Part shown: piece after piece, positions 40,407 through 49,279 of the stretch | Layout: every line of letters starts with the position of its first letter | How positions within the stretch are numbered: the stretch's first letter is position 1 | Assembly: GCF_010731715.1 (NCBI RefSeq) | Contig: NZ_AP022587.1 | Coordinates: 1,612,001-1,676,000 of the forward strand | Reading direction: 5' to 3' | Origin: Mycobacterium stomatepiae | GTDB lineage: Bacteria > Actinomycetota > Actinomycetes > Mycobacteriales > Mycobacteriaceae | Length of the DNA: 64,000 nucleotides | Notes under the pieces: generated by a model | Told to the model about the DNA's origin: nothing | The model's database searches: none | Seen by the model: only the letters and a program-made list of their open reading frames with translations | Position numbers and translations under genes: made by a program

Positions 40407-41411
40407 TCAGCCTTTCTGGGATGCTGCGTACACTTCGGCGGCACTGCTACCGATGCCGTCGGGATAGAACTGCTTGGCCCACTTGCGAATTGCCGTGAAC
40501 CCTTCGTACTCGTCGGTGGCCAGCGCGGGCGGATCCGAATACCGCTGGTGTTGCCAGATTTCGACGTCCTGCTCGAACTGCCGGATGACTTCTCGGCCGA
40601 ACTCCTGGGCCTTCGTCTCGGCGCGGACCGGATCCTTGTGCGGCGTGCGGCCGATGTACACCATGAACCGGATATCTGAAGTGAACTCGTCGACCGGGGT
40701 GATCGCCGAGATTGTGCGGTTGTCGACCATGCCCCAACTCTTGGTCACCGCGATTCCCAGTCCGCCGTTGATCGCCTCGACGCCGCTGTTGACGTCCTCG
40801 ATCCGCTGCCCGTCGTCACCCTCGAACGTGATGGTGAAATCCACGAAAGACACCGGTTCGCCGAAGTCGTGGCGGGTGAAGACCGGCACGATGGGCGTGT
40901 TGTGCACGTACTTGAAGTGCGCGAAGTCCACCCCGTTTTCCAGCACATACTGCGGATGCAGCTCCAGGCCAGCGCGGTACAACCGCTGCTGCGGGTAGTA
41001 GCGTTCGGCACTGCTGCCATCGCCGAACGCGGCGAACACATCCGGGGCCTCGAAGAACGGCTCACGACGCTGCTCGTCGTGCCAGATGTAGACCGACTCG
41101 TTGCGCTCCACCACGGGATAGGTGCGCACCCGACGCCCCCGGTTGGGGCGGTCCTGATACGGAATGCACACGTTGCGCCCCTCATTGCTCCACTGCCAGC
41201 CGTGGAACGGGCACTGCAATACCTCGCCGACGACCTTGCCGCCATAGCCGAGATGCGCGCCCAGGTGTTCGCAATAGGCGTTCATGACGGTGAGCTGGCC
41301 GGACTCGGCCCGCCAGGCCACCAACTCCTGATCGAAGTACTTCATCTTGTGGACGTCCCCGACGCTGATCTCCTCGGACCAGGCGACCTGGAACCATCCG
41401 GTCGGTTTCAT
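40407..41411 (-). CDS. Rieske non-heme iron oxygenase, KshA-like; 5' end probably frameshifted
   Basis: A Rieske oxygenase alpha subunit. Rieske ligands C-x-H (CEH) and C-x2-H (CPFHGW) lie near residues 47-70, and the mononuclear iron region reads VDFAHFKYVHNT. It would need a reductase partner; the PDR-type reductase at 42.8 kb is a candidate. ATG 41411 has no good ribosome site. The strong site GAGGAGGG (41453-41460) serves ATG 41445, which reads MAEFDS and then stops; dropping the single A at 41430 would join it as MAEFD-AKPPLSMKPTGW. So the true start is probably 41445 with a frameshift. Confidence 0.82.
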   Translation of the reverse strand: MKPTGWFQVAWSEEISVGDVHKMKYFDQELVAWRAESGQLTVMNAYCEHLGAHLGYGGKVVGEVLQCPFHGWQWSNEGRNVCIPYQDRPNRGRRVRTYPVVERNESVYIWHDEQRREPFFEAPDVFAAFGDGSSAERYYPQQRLYRAGLELHPQYVLENGVDFAHFKYVHNTPIVPVFTRHDFGEPVSFVDFTITFEGDDGQRIEDVNSGVEAINGGLGIAVTKSWGMVDNRTISAITPVDEFTSDIRFMVYIGRTPHKDPVRAETKAQEFGREVIRQFEQDVEIWQHQRYSDPPALATDEYEGFTAIRKWAKQFYPDGIGSSAAEVYAASQKG

Positions 41412-41561
41412 CGACAACGGCGGCTTAGCTATCGAACTCAGCCATCAGAGCTGCCCTCCTCGCAACGAATGATAGCGGCGCCGGTCAATAATCACAGTAC
41501 CCTCTATGAACAAATTAGCCTGCTCGGCCGTCGCATGCAAGCAATCGATTAGGATCGGCCG

Positions 41562-42227
41562 ATGGCGCAGCGGGCTACCAGGCACGTTTCGGAGGCTGGA
41601 GTCGTTGGCCGGCGGCCGAACCGCCGCGGCAGCGCGACGCGCGAGAACATGCTCGAGGCCGCGCTGCGGTCGCTGGGCTCGGGCGAGCCGGGTTCGGTGT
41701 CGGCCAATCGCATCGCCAAAGACATCGGCGCCACCTGGGGCGCGGTCCAGTATCAGTTCGGCGACACCGACGGTTTCTGGGCGGCGGTGCTGCACCGCAC
41801 CGCCGAGCGACGCGCGGCAACGTTTTCGTCACTGGCGACGCCGATCGATCCGAACGCGCCCCTGCGTGAGCGCGTCAGCGCCATCATCGAAACCTTGTAC
41901 CGCGGTCTGGCGTCGCCGGATTCGCGCGCGATCGAGAATCTGCGCGCGGCTCTCCCCCGCGACCCCGATGAGCTGGAACGCCTCTACCCGCGCACCGCCG
42001 CGGAGTTGTTCTCCTGGGGCAAGAGCTGGCTGGAAACGTGCCAGCACGCCTTCGCCGGGCTCGACGTCGATCCCGACCGGGTCCGCGAGGTGGCCGCGCT
42101 GATCCCCGGTGCGATGCGTGGGCTGGTGTCGGAGCGTCAACTTGGGTCGTACGCCGACCTGGACCTGGCCCGGCGAGGTCTGACCAATGCCCTGGTCGCC
42201 TATCTCGAGCATTCGCGGCCCGACTGA
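41562..42227 (+). CDS. TetR-family regulator divergent from the Rieske operon
   Basis: A 221-aa TetR protein. DNA-binding helix-turn-helix at about residues 24-68 (TRENMLEAALRSLG, then SANRIAKDIGATWGAVQYQF). The C-terminal ligand domain is of unknown specificity. Divergent from the Rieske gene with a 117-144 bp gap, so that operon is the likely target; ATCGGCCGAT (41554-41563), a perfect 10-bp palindrome, covers its own start. A GNAT gene follows 15 bp on. Confidence 0.85.
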   Translation: MAQRATRHVSEAGVVGRRPNRRGSATRENMLEAALRSLGSGEPGSVSANRIAKDIGATWGAVQYQFGDTDGFWAAVLHRTAERRAATFSSLATPIDPNAPLRERVSAIIETLYRGLASPDSRAIENLRAALPRDPDELERLYPRTAAELFSWGKSWLETCQHAFAGLDVDPDRVREVAALIPGAMRGLVSERQLGSYADLDLARRGLTNALVAYLEHSRPD

Positions 42228-42242
42228 CCCTAAGGTGGCCCT

Positions 42243-42767
42243 GTGCAATCGAAGGACGTCAAGATCCGTAGGGCCGGACCACGCGATTTCGAGAGGGTTG
42301 CGGCGATGCACTATCCGGTGTGGCGGCGGTCCTTCGCCGGAATTCTGGAAGATCACCTGCTCGACCTGATCGCGACGCCGAAACTGTGGGCCACGGTGAA
42401 GTACCCGGAAGCGCTGCATCAGCCGGGGTGGGGCATGTGGGTTGCCGAGGCTCGCCACAAGCTGCTGGGGATGACGGTCTTCGGACCCGACGCCTCCAAC
42501 ACCGACGACGTGCAAATAGACGCCCTCTACACCGCAGACGAAGCCAAGGGGCTCGGCGTCGGCGTGCGCCTGCTCAACAAAGCGGTGCGCGCCAGTCCGT
42601 CGGGTGAGGCGGTCTTGTGGTGCGCGGAAAAGAACGCCGGAGCGCGAAAATTTTACGAAGACAATGCTTTTCAATTTGACGACCGCACCCTCATCTGGGA
42701 GCCGCTGCCCGGCGTAACGGTGCGCCACGTGGGTTACCGGCGTCATCGATCAGCACCGGAAGGCTGA
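42243..42767 (+). CDS. GNAT-family N-acetyltransferase (Rv2775-like)
   Basis: A 174-aa acetyltransferase fold: IRRAGPRDFERVAAMHYPVW at the start, acetyl-CoA loop ADEAKGLGVGVRLLNKAV, and the C-terminal NAGARKFYEDNAF. Acceptor unknown. GTG 42243 is the start; it follows the TetR gene closely and ends 6 bp from the convergent reductase. Confidence 0.85.
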   Translation: MQSKDVKIRRAGPRDFERVAAMHYPVWRRSFAGILEDHLLDLIATPKLWATVKYPEALHQPGWGMWVAEARHKLLGMTVFGPDASNTDDVQIDALYTADEAKGLGVGVRLLNKAVRASPSGEAVLWCAEKNAGARKFYEDNAFQFDDRTLIWEPLPGVTVRHVGYRRHRSAPEG

Positions 42768-42773
42768 GCGTAC

Positions 42774-43850
42774 TCAGGCGTCGATGACCAGCCGGTCTGC
42801 CTTGGCCCGCGACACGCAGACGAGCATCTCGCCGTCGCCGACGACCGTGCGGCCGCGGTGATCGACTCGTCCGGCAAGCACTTTGACCTTGCACGTCCCG
42901 CAGAAACCCTGCTGACACGAGTATGGGGTGGTCGGATCGAGATCGCGCATCACGTCCAGCGCCGACCGGTTGGCCGGAACACGCAGCAGCCGCTGCGAGC
43001 GAGCCAGCTCGAGCTCGAATGCAACGCCGTCGACCACCGGCGGCGGGCTGAAGCGCTCGTAATGCAATGGTGCGTCGGCGTGTTCGTTGCGGGCAATCCG
43101 GACCGCCTCGAGCATCCCGCCCGGTCCGCAGACGTAAACGGCCGTCGTCGGCCCGGCGCCGGCAAGCAGGTCGTCGACCGCAGCACACCGGCCGTGTTCG
43201 TCGTCGGCCCACACGGTCACCCGCTCTGGCGCCACCGCCACCACTTCGTACAGCAACGGCATGTACTCCCGGCTGCGCCCGGCATAGAGTGCGCGCCAAT
43301 TGGTTCCGCGCTGCTGGGCCACCTGGATCATCGGCAGGATCGGCGTCACGCCGATGCCCCCGATCACGAACAACACGTCACGTTCGGCCGTGCCGAGATA
43401 AAAGGCATTGCGCGGGCCCTCGAAAACCAGCGTGTCGCCTACGGAAAACGCGTCGTGCATTTCGATCGAACCGCCCCCGCCGTCGGCGATCCGGCGCACG
43501 GCGATGCGGTAGTCGGTGCGCCGCCCGGGCGGACCGCAGAGCGAGTACTGACGTCGCCGTCCCGAGGGCAGCACCACGTCGATATGCCCACCGGGCGTCC
43601 AGGCAGGGAGCAACCCGCCATCCGGGTCGGCCAGCGTCAATGCGACGACATCGGGCGCGACGAGTTCGCGCTTCGTCACGACGGCGGATTGGGTGCGCCA
43701 CACCGGCTTGATACGCGAGGGCTCCCACCGCGAGACCGAGCTGAATCCGTCGAACAACACCCGGATCCCCCACAACACCGTGCCGAGGCGGTCGCGGTCG
43801 CGCCGGCCATAGAGGTCGGCGGGCCTACTGGTCCAGATGCTTTCCCGCAC
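42774..43850 (-). CDS. PDR/VanB-type oxidoreductase with FMN, NAD and 2Fe-2S domains (Rv2776c-like)
   Basis: A 358-aa phthalate-dioxygenase-reductase-type protein. Domain order: flavin barrel (RRQYSLCGPP), NAD domain (IGGIGVTPILPMI; VYVCGPGGML), C-terminal plant-type ferredoxin (CQQGFCGTCKVKVLAG, with a last Cys in MLVCVSRA). It would pass electrons from NAD(P)H to an oxygenase, perhaps the Rieske protein 1.4 kb upstream or the di-iron protein downstream. About 50 N-terminal residues precede the usual start. Confidence 0.88.
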   Translation of the reverse strand: MRESIWTSRPADLYGRRDRDRLGTVLWGIRVLFDGFSSVSRWEPSRIKPVWRTQSAVVTKRELVAPDVVALTLADPDGGLLPAWTPGGHIDVVLPSGRRRQYSLCGPPGRRTDYRIAVRRIADGGGGSIEMHDAFSVGDTLVFEGPRNAFYLGTAERDVLFVIGGIGVTPILPMIQVAQQRGTNWRALYAGRSREYMPLLYEVVAVAPERVTVWADDEHGRCAAVDDLLAGAGPTTAVYVCGPGGMLEAVRIARNEHADAPLHYERFSPPPVVDGVAFELELARSQRLLRVPANRSALDVMRDLDPTTPYSCQQGFCGTCKVKVLAGRVDHRGRTVVGDGEMLVCVSRAKADRLVIDA

Positions 43851-43872
43851 AGGCGAATCTCCCCCACTCTAC

Positions 43873-45633
43873 TTAGGTTGGCCGAATGTCCAACCGCGCG
43901 AGCAGCCGAATCGCCCCCGGGCTGATCCGCCGCATCGCGTAGCCGATCCGCGACTCGGCGGCGATCGGTAACACCGCGGGGCCGGTCTTGACGGCCTTGA
44001 CGATCGCCTCGGCAACGGCCTCCGGGGTGTAGTTGCGGCGACGGTAGGCCACGCCGGCCTTGTCCCGGGCGCGCTCCTGCTCGTCGTCCGACATCCCGGC
44101 ATAGATCGTGCTTTTGGCGATATCGGTGTTGACGAACCCGGGGCACACCGCGGTCACGGTGATGCCCTCGTCGGCGAAATCGGCTCGCAGCGATTCGCTG
44201 AACCCCAGCACCGCCGCCTTCGTGGTGCTGTAGGCGACCATTGATTTCGAGGGAAGGTACGCCGACGCCGACGCCACGTTGATGATCGTCCCGCCCTCGC
44301 CGCGCTCGACCATCTGCGCGCCGAAAGCCCGGCTACCGGAGATGACTCCGCGCAGATTGATCCCGATGATGTCCTCCCAGTTGCCCGAGCTGGTCTCCAG
44401 AAACCGGCCCGCCATCCCGATGCCGGCATTGTTCACCAGGATGTCGACCACGCCGTGGTCGTTGAGGACCTGCGCGGCAAGGTCGTTCACCGCCTCTTCC
44501 TCGCTGACGTCGGCTTGGTACACCGCGGCCTCGGCGCACGCGGCGCGAACGGCGTCCGCGGTTTCGTTGGCCGCGGCGAGGTCTCGATCGACGATGACCA
44601 CCTTGCGGGCACCGTGACGGGCCAGCTCCACGGCCGTGGCCCGGCCGATGCCGGCGCCCGCGCCCGTGATCAACGCGAGCTTGCCGGGGATCTCGCGCGG
44701 ACCGGCGTGTGTCTCGGTTGCGGCGACCGTGCCACCGACGCTGCGATCGACCCACTCGCTGGTCAGCCGCGCCACGACATCGGGGCGCGAGGTCACCACC
44801 CAGTGGCCGCCCTCGATCGAAACCACCCTGCCCCCAGCGGGAATCGCGCCGGTAAAACGCTGCAGGGCGGGAGTCACGAACAGGTCCATGCGCGGCACCA
44901 GCACCTGGACCGCGACGTTGGTTTTCGGCAGCTCGCGTCCCGGCGACAGCATCGGCGAGGGCATGTTGGCCCGGTACAGGTTCAACCCGTTGACATAGTC
45001 GGCGATCGACCGCTGCGTCGCGCGGCGTTGGCTACGCGTGCTCGACCGGCCGATGCGTTCAACGGCCTCAACGACTTTCACGCCGATTCCGGAATAAAAC
45101 GCCGCTTCGGGCACGCCCGGGCACAGAAAGAACCCGATGTAGGTCGACGCCAACAGCTGCCCTGCCACCTGAGCCAGCGACCGCGGGTTGCGCGCCGAGC
45201 GCAGGAACCTGCCGGCGTACTCCAGGTGCGGGCCCGAGATCGAGGTGAACGAGGCGATCTTGTCCATCACCGATACGTCGGTGATGGCCGCCCACGCCTG
45301 AATCGAGCCCCAGTCGTGGGCGAGCAGGTGGACCTGCTCGACCTCCAGGCTGTCGATCACCGCACCGAGATCGGACACCAGGTGCTCGAAGGCATATCCG
45401 GATTGCTTTGCCGGGCGCGATGATTCGCCGGCGCCGCGAACGTCGTAGGCGACGAAGTTGTATCGGCCGGCGTAGTTCCGCGCGAATTCCTCGGCGACCG
45501 GATCCCAGACGTGGTGATTATCGGGCCAGCCGTGAATGGCCAGGATGGTCGGGCGCGCAGCATCGATTTCGGTGTAACGATGAACGGCCAGGGCCACACC
45601 GTTGGACGCCGTGAATCCGAAGTTGATGGTCAT
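43873..45633 (-). CDS. EphD-like fusion of an alpha/beta hydrolase and a short-chain dehydrogenase
   Basis: A 586-aa two-domain protein. Residues 1 to about 300 are an epoxide-hydrolase-type alpha/beta hydrolase (HGWPDNHHVWD; nucleophile Asp107 in AHDWGS; His in EGGHWVV). About 315-586 is an SDR (TGAGAGIGRATAV, NNAGIGM, YSTTKAAVLGF). The same layout is found in M. tuberculosis EphD (Rv2214c), linked to mycolic-acid oxygenated forms; this gene may be a paralogue or its relocated counterpart. Between the di-iron-like gene (3 bp) and the PDR reductase (22 bp), same strand. Confidence 0.9.
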   Translation of the reverse strand: MTINFGFTASNGVALAVHRYTEIDAARPTILAIHGWPDNHHVWDPVAEEFARNYAGRYNFVAYDVRGAGESSRPAKQSGYAFEHLVSDLGAVIDSLEVEQVHLLAHDWGSIQAWAAITDVSVMDKIASFTSISGPHLEYAGRFLRSARNPRSLAQVAGQLLASTYIGFFLCPGVPEAAFYSGIGVKVVEAVERIGRSSTRSQRRATQRSIADYVNGLNLYRANMPSPMLSPGRELPKTNVAVQVLVPRMDLFVTPALQRFTGAIPAGGRVVSIEGGHWVVTSRPDVVARLTSEWVDRSVGGTVAATETHAGPREIPGKLALITGAGAGIGRATAVELARHGARKVVIVDRDLAAANETADAVRAACAEAAVYQADVSEEEAVNDLAAQVLNDHGVVDILVNNAGIGMAGRFLETSSGNWEDIIGINLRGVISGSRAFGAQMVERGEGGTIINVASASAYLPSKSMVAYSTTKAAVLGFSESLRADFADEGITVTAVCPGFVNTDIAKSTIYAGMSDDEQERARDKAGVAYRRRNYTPEAVAEAIVKAVKTGPAVLPIAAESRIGYAMRRISPGAIRLLARLDIRPT

Positions 45634-45636
45634 GGA

Positions 45637-46557
45637 TCAGTGCGAGGCCCTGGCCGCGGGAGAGACGGCCAGATAGTCGACCGCCTGTCCAAGCCCGCCC
45701 AACTGCGAGGGATGGAAGCCCGGCCGGTAGTAATCGGCGATACCACGCAAAAATCGTAGCGGGCCGGGCAGCAAACCTCGCCGGGCCGCTTTGACGTAGT
45801 CGCGCCAGCGCGGCTTGGTGCCCGGCGCCAGCAGTGGGTCCACCGAATACAGGTAGCGCACACCGCGAATCCACAACAGCAACATCGCCGGCGAGACCAC
45901 CAGCTGCGCGCGCACCTGCCGCCAATACCCCGCCCGCAGATGCTTCATGGTGTCGAAGGCCACCGCCTTGTGCTCGACTTCTTCGGCGCCATGCCAGCGA
46001 AGCATGTCCAGCATCACCGGGTCGGTTCCGATCGCATCGTGTGCCGGAGTGCTCAGAATCCACTCGCCCAAGATCGCGGTGTAATGCTCGATCGCGGAGA
46101 CGAACGAGACCTGCTCGAGCAACCAAGCGTCCTGGCGCCGCTTGCTCCAACCCGGCCGGGACCCCAGCACCTTTTCGATCATCCACCTGACCTGGCCGGT
46201 GTAGGGCGTCACGTCGATGCCCCGCGCGTCGAACCGGGCCAGCACGCCCGAGTGCGCCTGAGAATGCACCGCCTCCTGGCCGATGAAGCCCTGCACGTCG
46301 AGGCGCAGCTGGTCGTCGCGGATCAGTGGCAGCGCCCGCTTGAACACCTCGACGAAGAACTCCTCGCCCGCCGGCAGCAGCAGGTGCAAGACGTTGAGCA
46401 TGTGCGTGGTGAACGGCTCGCCGGGCACGTAATGCACCGGCAGCGTCGCCCAGTCGAATGCCACATCACGCGCCTCGAGCACGAGACGCTCATGGTCCAA
46501 CGACGCCCCCGACCTTCCTGAGTGCGGACCCGCGGCCTGGTCGTCGACGGTGAACAT
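45637..46557 (-). CDS. Predicted metal-dependent hydrolase (PF10118), di-iron-like (Rv2777c-like)
   Basis: A 306-aa helical protein of the Metal_hydrol family (PF10118). Ferritin-like metal ligands recur: GEEFFVEVF, GQEAVHSQAH, SAIEHYTA and GAEEVEHKAVAFD. In some actinobacteria these sit by oxidoreductases; the reaction is unknown. ATG 46557 (MFTVDDQ) is chosen; non-ATG starts up to 46590 exist. Likely operon with the EphD-like and PDR-type genes: one electron carrier, one di-iron protein and one epoxide/alcohol enzyme. Confidence 0.83.
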   Translation of the reverse strand: MFTVDDQAAGPHSGRSGASLDHERLVLEARDVAFDWATLPVHYVPGEPFTTHMLNVLHLLLPAGEEFFVEVFKRALPLIRDDQLRLDVQGFIGQEAVHSQAHSGVLARFDARGIDVTPYTGQVRWMIEKVLGSRPGWSKRRQDAWLLEQVSFVSAIEHYTAILGEWILSTPAHDAIGTDPVMLDMLRWHGAEEVEHKAVAFDTMKHLRAGYWRQVRAQLVVSPAMLLLWIRGVRYLYSVDPLLAPGTKPRWRDYVKAARRGLLPGPLRFLRGIADYYRPGFHPSQLGGLGQAVDYLAVSPAARASH

Positions 46558-46692
46558 AAGGCCCCCTACCTGGGCATTTACCCCGGCCAACAGTCGTCTT
46601 GGTGAACTTCGGGCATCGCAAGTATAAGTTCGCGACGCGGATATGCGAAACCGCCGGTACCGGATTTTCGGGTTTTCAGGTTTTCCCGGGGC

Positions 46693-47208
46693 CTAGATCG
46701 GGGCCGCTCCACGGAGATGTTCGAAGATCAATGAGGTCTGCGTCCCAGCGACGTCGGCGTCGGCGTTGAGGTTCTCCACCACGAAGGAACGCAGGTCCTC
46801 GGTGTCGCGGGCCGCGACATGCAGGATGAAATCGTCTGCACCGGCGAGGAAGTAAACATCCATCACCTGTCGCCGGCCGCGAATCTGGTGGATGAAGCTG
46901 CGAATGTTGCCGCGCGCGTTGGACTGTAGGGTCACCGAGATCATCGCCTGCAGCGGCATCCCCGCCGCGACCGGATTGATGTCGGTGTAGAAGCCGCGGA
47001 TCACGCCGAGGTCCACCAGCCGCCGCACCCGCCCATGACACGTCGACGCCGCGATCCCGACCGCCTCGGCAAGCGCATTGTTGGTCATCCGCGCGTCGGC
47101 GTGCAGCAGGCTCAGGATTCTGCGGTCGACGGCGTCGAGGTCCGCGGGCCGAACATTCTTCGGCGCATTCGCCAGTTTGCCCGCGGTATCCGTTGACTTA
47201 TCGGTCAT
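46693..47208 (-). CDS. aldR: AldR, Lrp/AsnC-family regulator of alanine dehydrogenase
   Basis: A 171-aa Lrp/AsnC protein. Helix-turn-helix at about residues 26-65 (VDRRILSLLHADARMTNNAL, GIAASTCHGRVRRL) and a RAM ligand domain (GADDFILHVAARD). Matches AldR (Rv2779c), which senses amino acids and controls ald. It is divergent from ald with 67 bp between, and a palindrome covers its own start codon. Confidence 0.92.
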   Translation of the reverse strand: MTDKSTDTAGKLANAPKNVRPADLDAVDRRILSLLHADARMTNNALAEAVGIAASTCHGRVRRLVDLGVIRGFYTDINPVAAGMPLQAMISVTLQSNARGNIRSFIHQIRGRRQVMDVYFLAGADDFILHVAARDTEDLRSFVVENLNADADVAGTQTSLIFEHLRGAAPI

Positions 47209-47223
47209 AAGCAGATCTTATGA
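47205..47223. promoter_or_regulatory. Palindromic operator candidate in the aldR-ald intergenic region
   Basis: TCATAAG, 5-base spacer (CAGAT), CTTATGA: perfect 7-bp arms, A/T-rich, overlapping the aldR start codon (47206-47208) and 53 bp before ald. Lrp-family sites are of this kind (about 15 bp, A/T-rich, dyad). Probable AldR site acting on both genes; seen directly, function inferred. Confidence 0.7.
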
Positions 47224-47275
47224 AATTAACATCAGCCTGCTTGCCGCTTCGTCGAAATTTCTTCACAATCAAGGC

Positions 47276-48391
47276 ATGCGAGTCGGCATTCCCACCGAGA
47301 CCAAAAACAACGAATTCAGGGTGGCCATCACCCCGGCAGGCGTCGCCGAGCTGACGCGCCGCGGCCACGAGGTGCTCGTCCAGGCGGGCGCCGGAGAAGG
47401 GTCGGCAATCACCGACATGGAGTTCAAGGCAGCGGGCGCGCAGCTGCTCAGCTCCGCCGACCAGGTCTGGGCCGATGCCGACCTGCTGCTCAAGGTCAAG
47501 GAACCGATGCCCGCCGAGTACGCCCTGCTGCACTCCGGGCAGGTTCTGTTCACCTATCTGCACCTAGCCGCGTCGCGTGCCTGCACCGGTGCGCTGTTGA
47601 CGTCCGGCACGACGTCGATCGCCTACGAGACGGTGCAGACCGCCGACGGCGCGCTGCCGCTGCTGGCCCCGATGAGCGAGGTCGCCGGGCGGCTGTCCGC
47701 TCAGGTCGGTGCGTATCACCTGATGCGGACCCAGGGTGGCCGGGGCGTGCTGATGGGCGGGGTGCCGGGCGTCAAGCCGGCCGACGTCGTGGTGATCGGC
47801 GCCGGAACGGCCGGCTACAACGCGGCCCGGATGGCCAGCGGCATGGGGGCCAGCGTGATGGTGCTGGACCTCAACGTCGACAAGCTGCGGCTGCTCGACG
47901 CCGAGTTCACCGGCCGCATCCAGACTCGCCACTCGTCGGTCTACGAACTGGAAGGCGCTGTCAAACGCGCCGACCTGGTGATCGGGGCAGTCTTGGTGCC
48001 CGGCGCCAAGGCGCCGAAGCTGATCACAAATTCGCTTGTCGCACAGATGAAACCTGGGGCGGTATTGGTGGATATCTCGATCGACCAAGGCGGCTGCTTC
48101 GAAGATTCGCAGCCCACCACGCACGACGACCCGACGTTCGCGGTGCACGACGCGCTGTTCTACTGCGTGGCCAACATGCCCAGCGCGGTCCCGAAGACTT
48201 CGACCTACGCGCTGACGAACGCGACCATGCCGTACGTGCTGCGGTTGGCCGACCAAGGCTGGCAAGACGCCTGCCGGTCGGATCCTGCTCTGGCAAAAGG
48301 ACTCTCGACACACCAGGGCGCGCTGCTGTCCGAACGCGTGGCCGCCGACTTGGACTTGCCGTTCGCCGAGCCGGCCGGCGTGCTGGCCTGA
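47276..48391 (+). CDS. ald: Ald, L-alanine dehydrogenase (40 kDa antigen)
   Basis: A 371-aa enzyme, the M. tuberculosis length, interconverting L-alanine and pyruvate/ammonia with NAD. N-terminal MRVGIPTETKNNEFRVA; NAD loop VVIGAGTAGYNAARMA; the catalytic Lys lies in LLLKVKEP and the His in YLHLAASR. Divergent from aldR. Convergent with the beta-lactamase gene, 3 bp apart. Confidence 0.97.
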   Translation: MRVGIPTETKNNEFRVAITPAGVAELTRRGHEVLVQAGAGEGSAITDMEFKAAGAQLLSSADQVWADADLLLKVKEPMPAEYALLHSGQVLFTYLHLAASRACTGALLTSGTTSIAYETVQTADGALPLLAPMSEVAGRLSAQVGAYHLMRTQGGRGVLMGGVPGVKPADVVVIGAGTAGYNAARMASGMGASVMVLDLNVDKLRLLDAEFTGRIQTRHSSVYELEGAVKRADLVIGAVLVPGAKAPKLITNSLVAQMKPGAVLVDISIDQGGCFEDSQPTTHDDPTFAVHDALFYCVANMPSAVPKTSTYALTNATMPYVLRLADQGWQDACRSDPALAKGLSTHQGALLSERVAADLDLPFAEPAGVLA

Positions 48392-48394
48392 CGC

Positions 48395-49279
48395 TCAGCC
48401 CGGACCGGTCAGCCAGCCCAGCACCGATTTCGTCACCTCGGCGATCAGCGGCCGCAGCGCATCGGCGTCACGATCAGCCGACTGCGAGCGCGTCATCACC
48501 GACAGCGACACGCGTTGCCCGCTCGGCCCGTAGACCATGCCGATGTCGTTGGTGCTGCCGTAATCCCCGTTGCCGGTCTTGTCGGCGGTGGTCCACCCCG
48601 GCGGCAGGCCCGCCCGCATGCTCGAGGTCACATTGTCGCGCATCCACCGTTCCAGCTGGCTTCGCTGTGCCTCGCCGAGAACCGTTCCGGTGAGCAGATT
48701 TTGGATTCCGGCGCCCAGGGCCCGCGGGGTGCTGGTATCGCGCGGGTCGCCGGGGATCGCGGCGTTCAATTCGACCTCCCACCGGTCGAGCCGGGTGCGC
48801 TCGTCGCCGATGGAGCGGGCGAAGTCGGTGATGGCCGGCGGTCCGCCGACCTCCGCCAGCAGCAGGTTGGCTGCCGCATTGTCGCTGTGCTGCAATGCGG
48901 CCGCGCACAGCTGCGCGAGCGGCATGGTGTTACCGGCTTGCGGAGCGGTCACCGGGGAGTTGGGCAGCAGCGCGGCCGGATCGATGAAAACCCGTTGCTG
49001 CAAATCCAATTCACCCCGTTGCGTCTTCTGCAGCACCCGCGCCGCGGCGTAGGCCTTGAACGTCGAGCACATCGCGAACGGATCGTCGTCGCGATGGGCC
49101 AAGGTGCGTCCCGAGCCCAGATGTGTCGCGAAAAGCCCGATGTAGGCGTTGTATTGGCGTTCCAGCTCGGCCAGGCGGTCGTAGAACTGCGGCGGGTCGG
49201 CGTGCGCGGTGGCGCAGCCGCTCAGCGTCGGAACCGTCATGGCGGCCAGCAATAACCGCCGGCGGGTGAGTCCTGGCAC
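48395..49279 (-). CDS. Class A beta-lactamase, exported lipoprotein
   Basis: A 294-aa serine beta-lactamase with every class A motif: S72-T-F-K75, SDN 132-134, E168-V-E-L-N172, and K234-T-G236. The N-terminus has three Arg then hydrophobics ([10 protein letters not shown]), as for Tat export, and a lipobox ending at Cys22 (LSGC). It is not in the place of M. tuberculosis blaC (Rv2068c) by recollection; here it lies between ald and the Rv2781c homologue. GTG start shares one base with the stop of the upstream gene, so it is probably co-transcribed. Confidence 0.92.
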   Translation of the reverse strand: MPGLTRRRLLLAAMTVPTLSGCATAHADPPQFYDRLAELERQYNAYIGLFATHLGSGRTLAHRDDDPFAMCSTFKAYAAARVLQKTQRGELDLQQRVFIDPAALLPNSPVTAPQAGNTMPLAQLCAAALQHSDNAAANLLLAEVGGPPAITDFARSIGDERTRLDRWEVELNAAIPGDPRDTSTPRALGAGIQNLLTGTVLGEAQRSQLERWMRDNVTSSMRAGLPPGWTTADKTGNGDYGSTNDIGMVYGPSGQRVSLSVMTRSQSADRDADALRPLIAEVTKSVLGWLTGPG

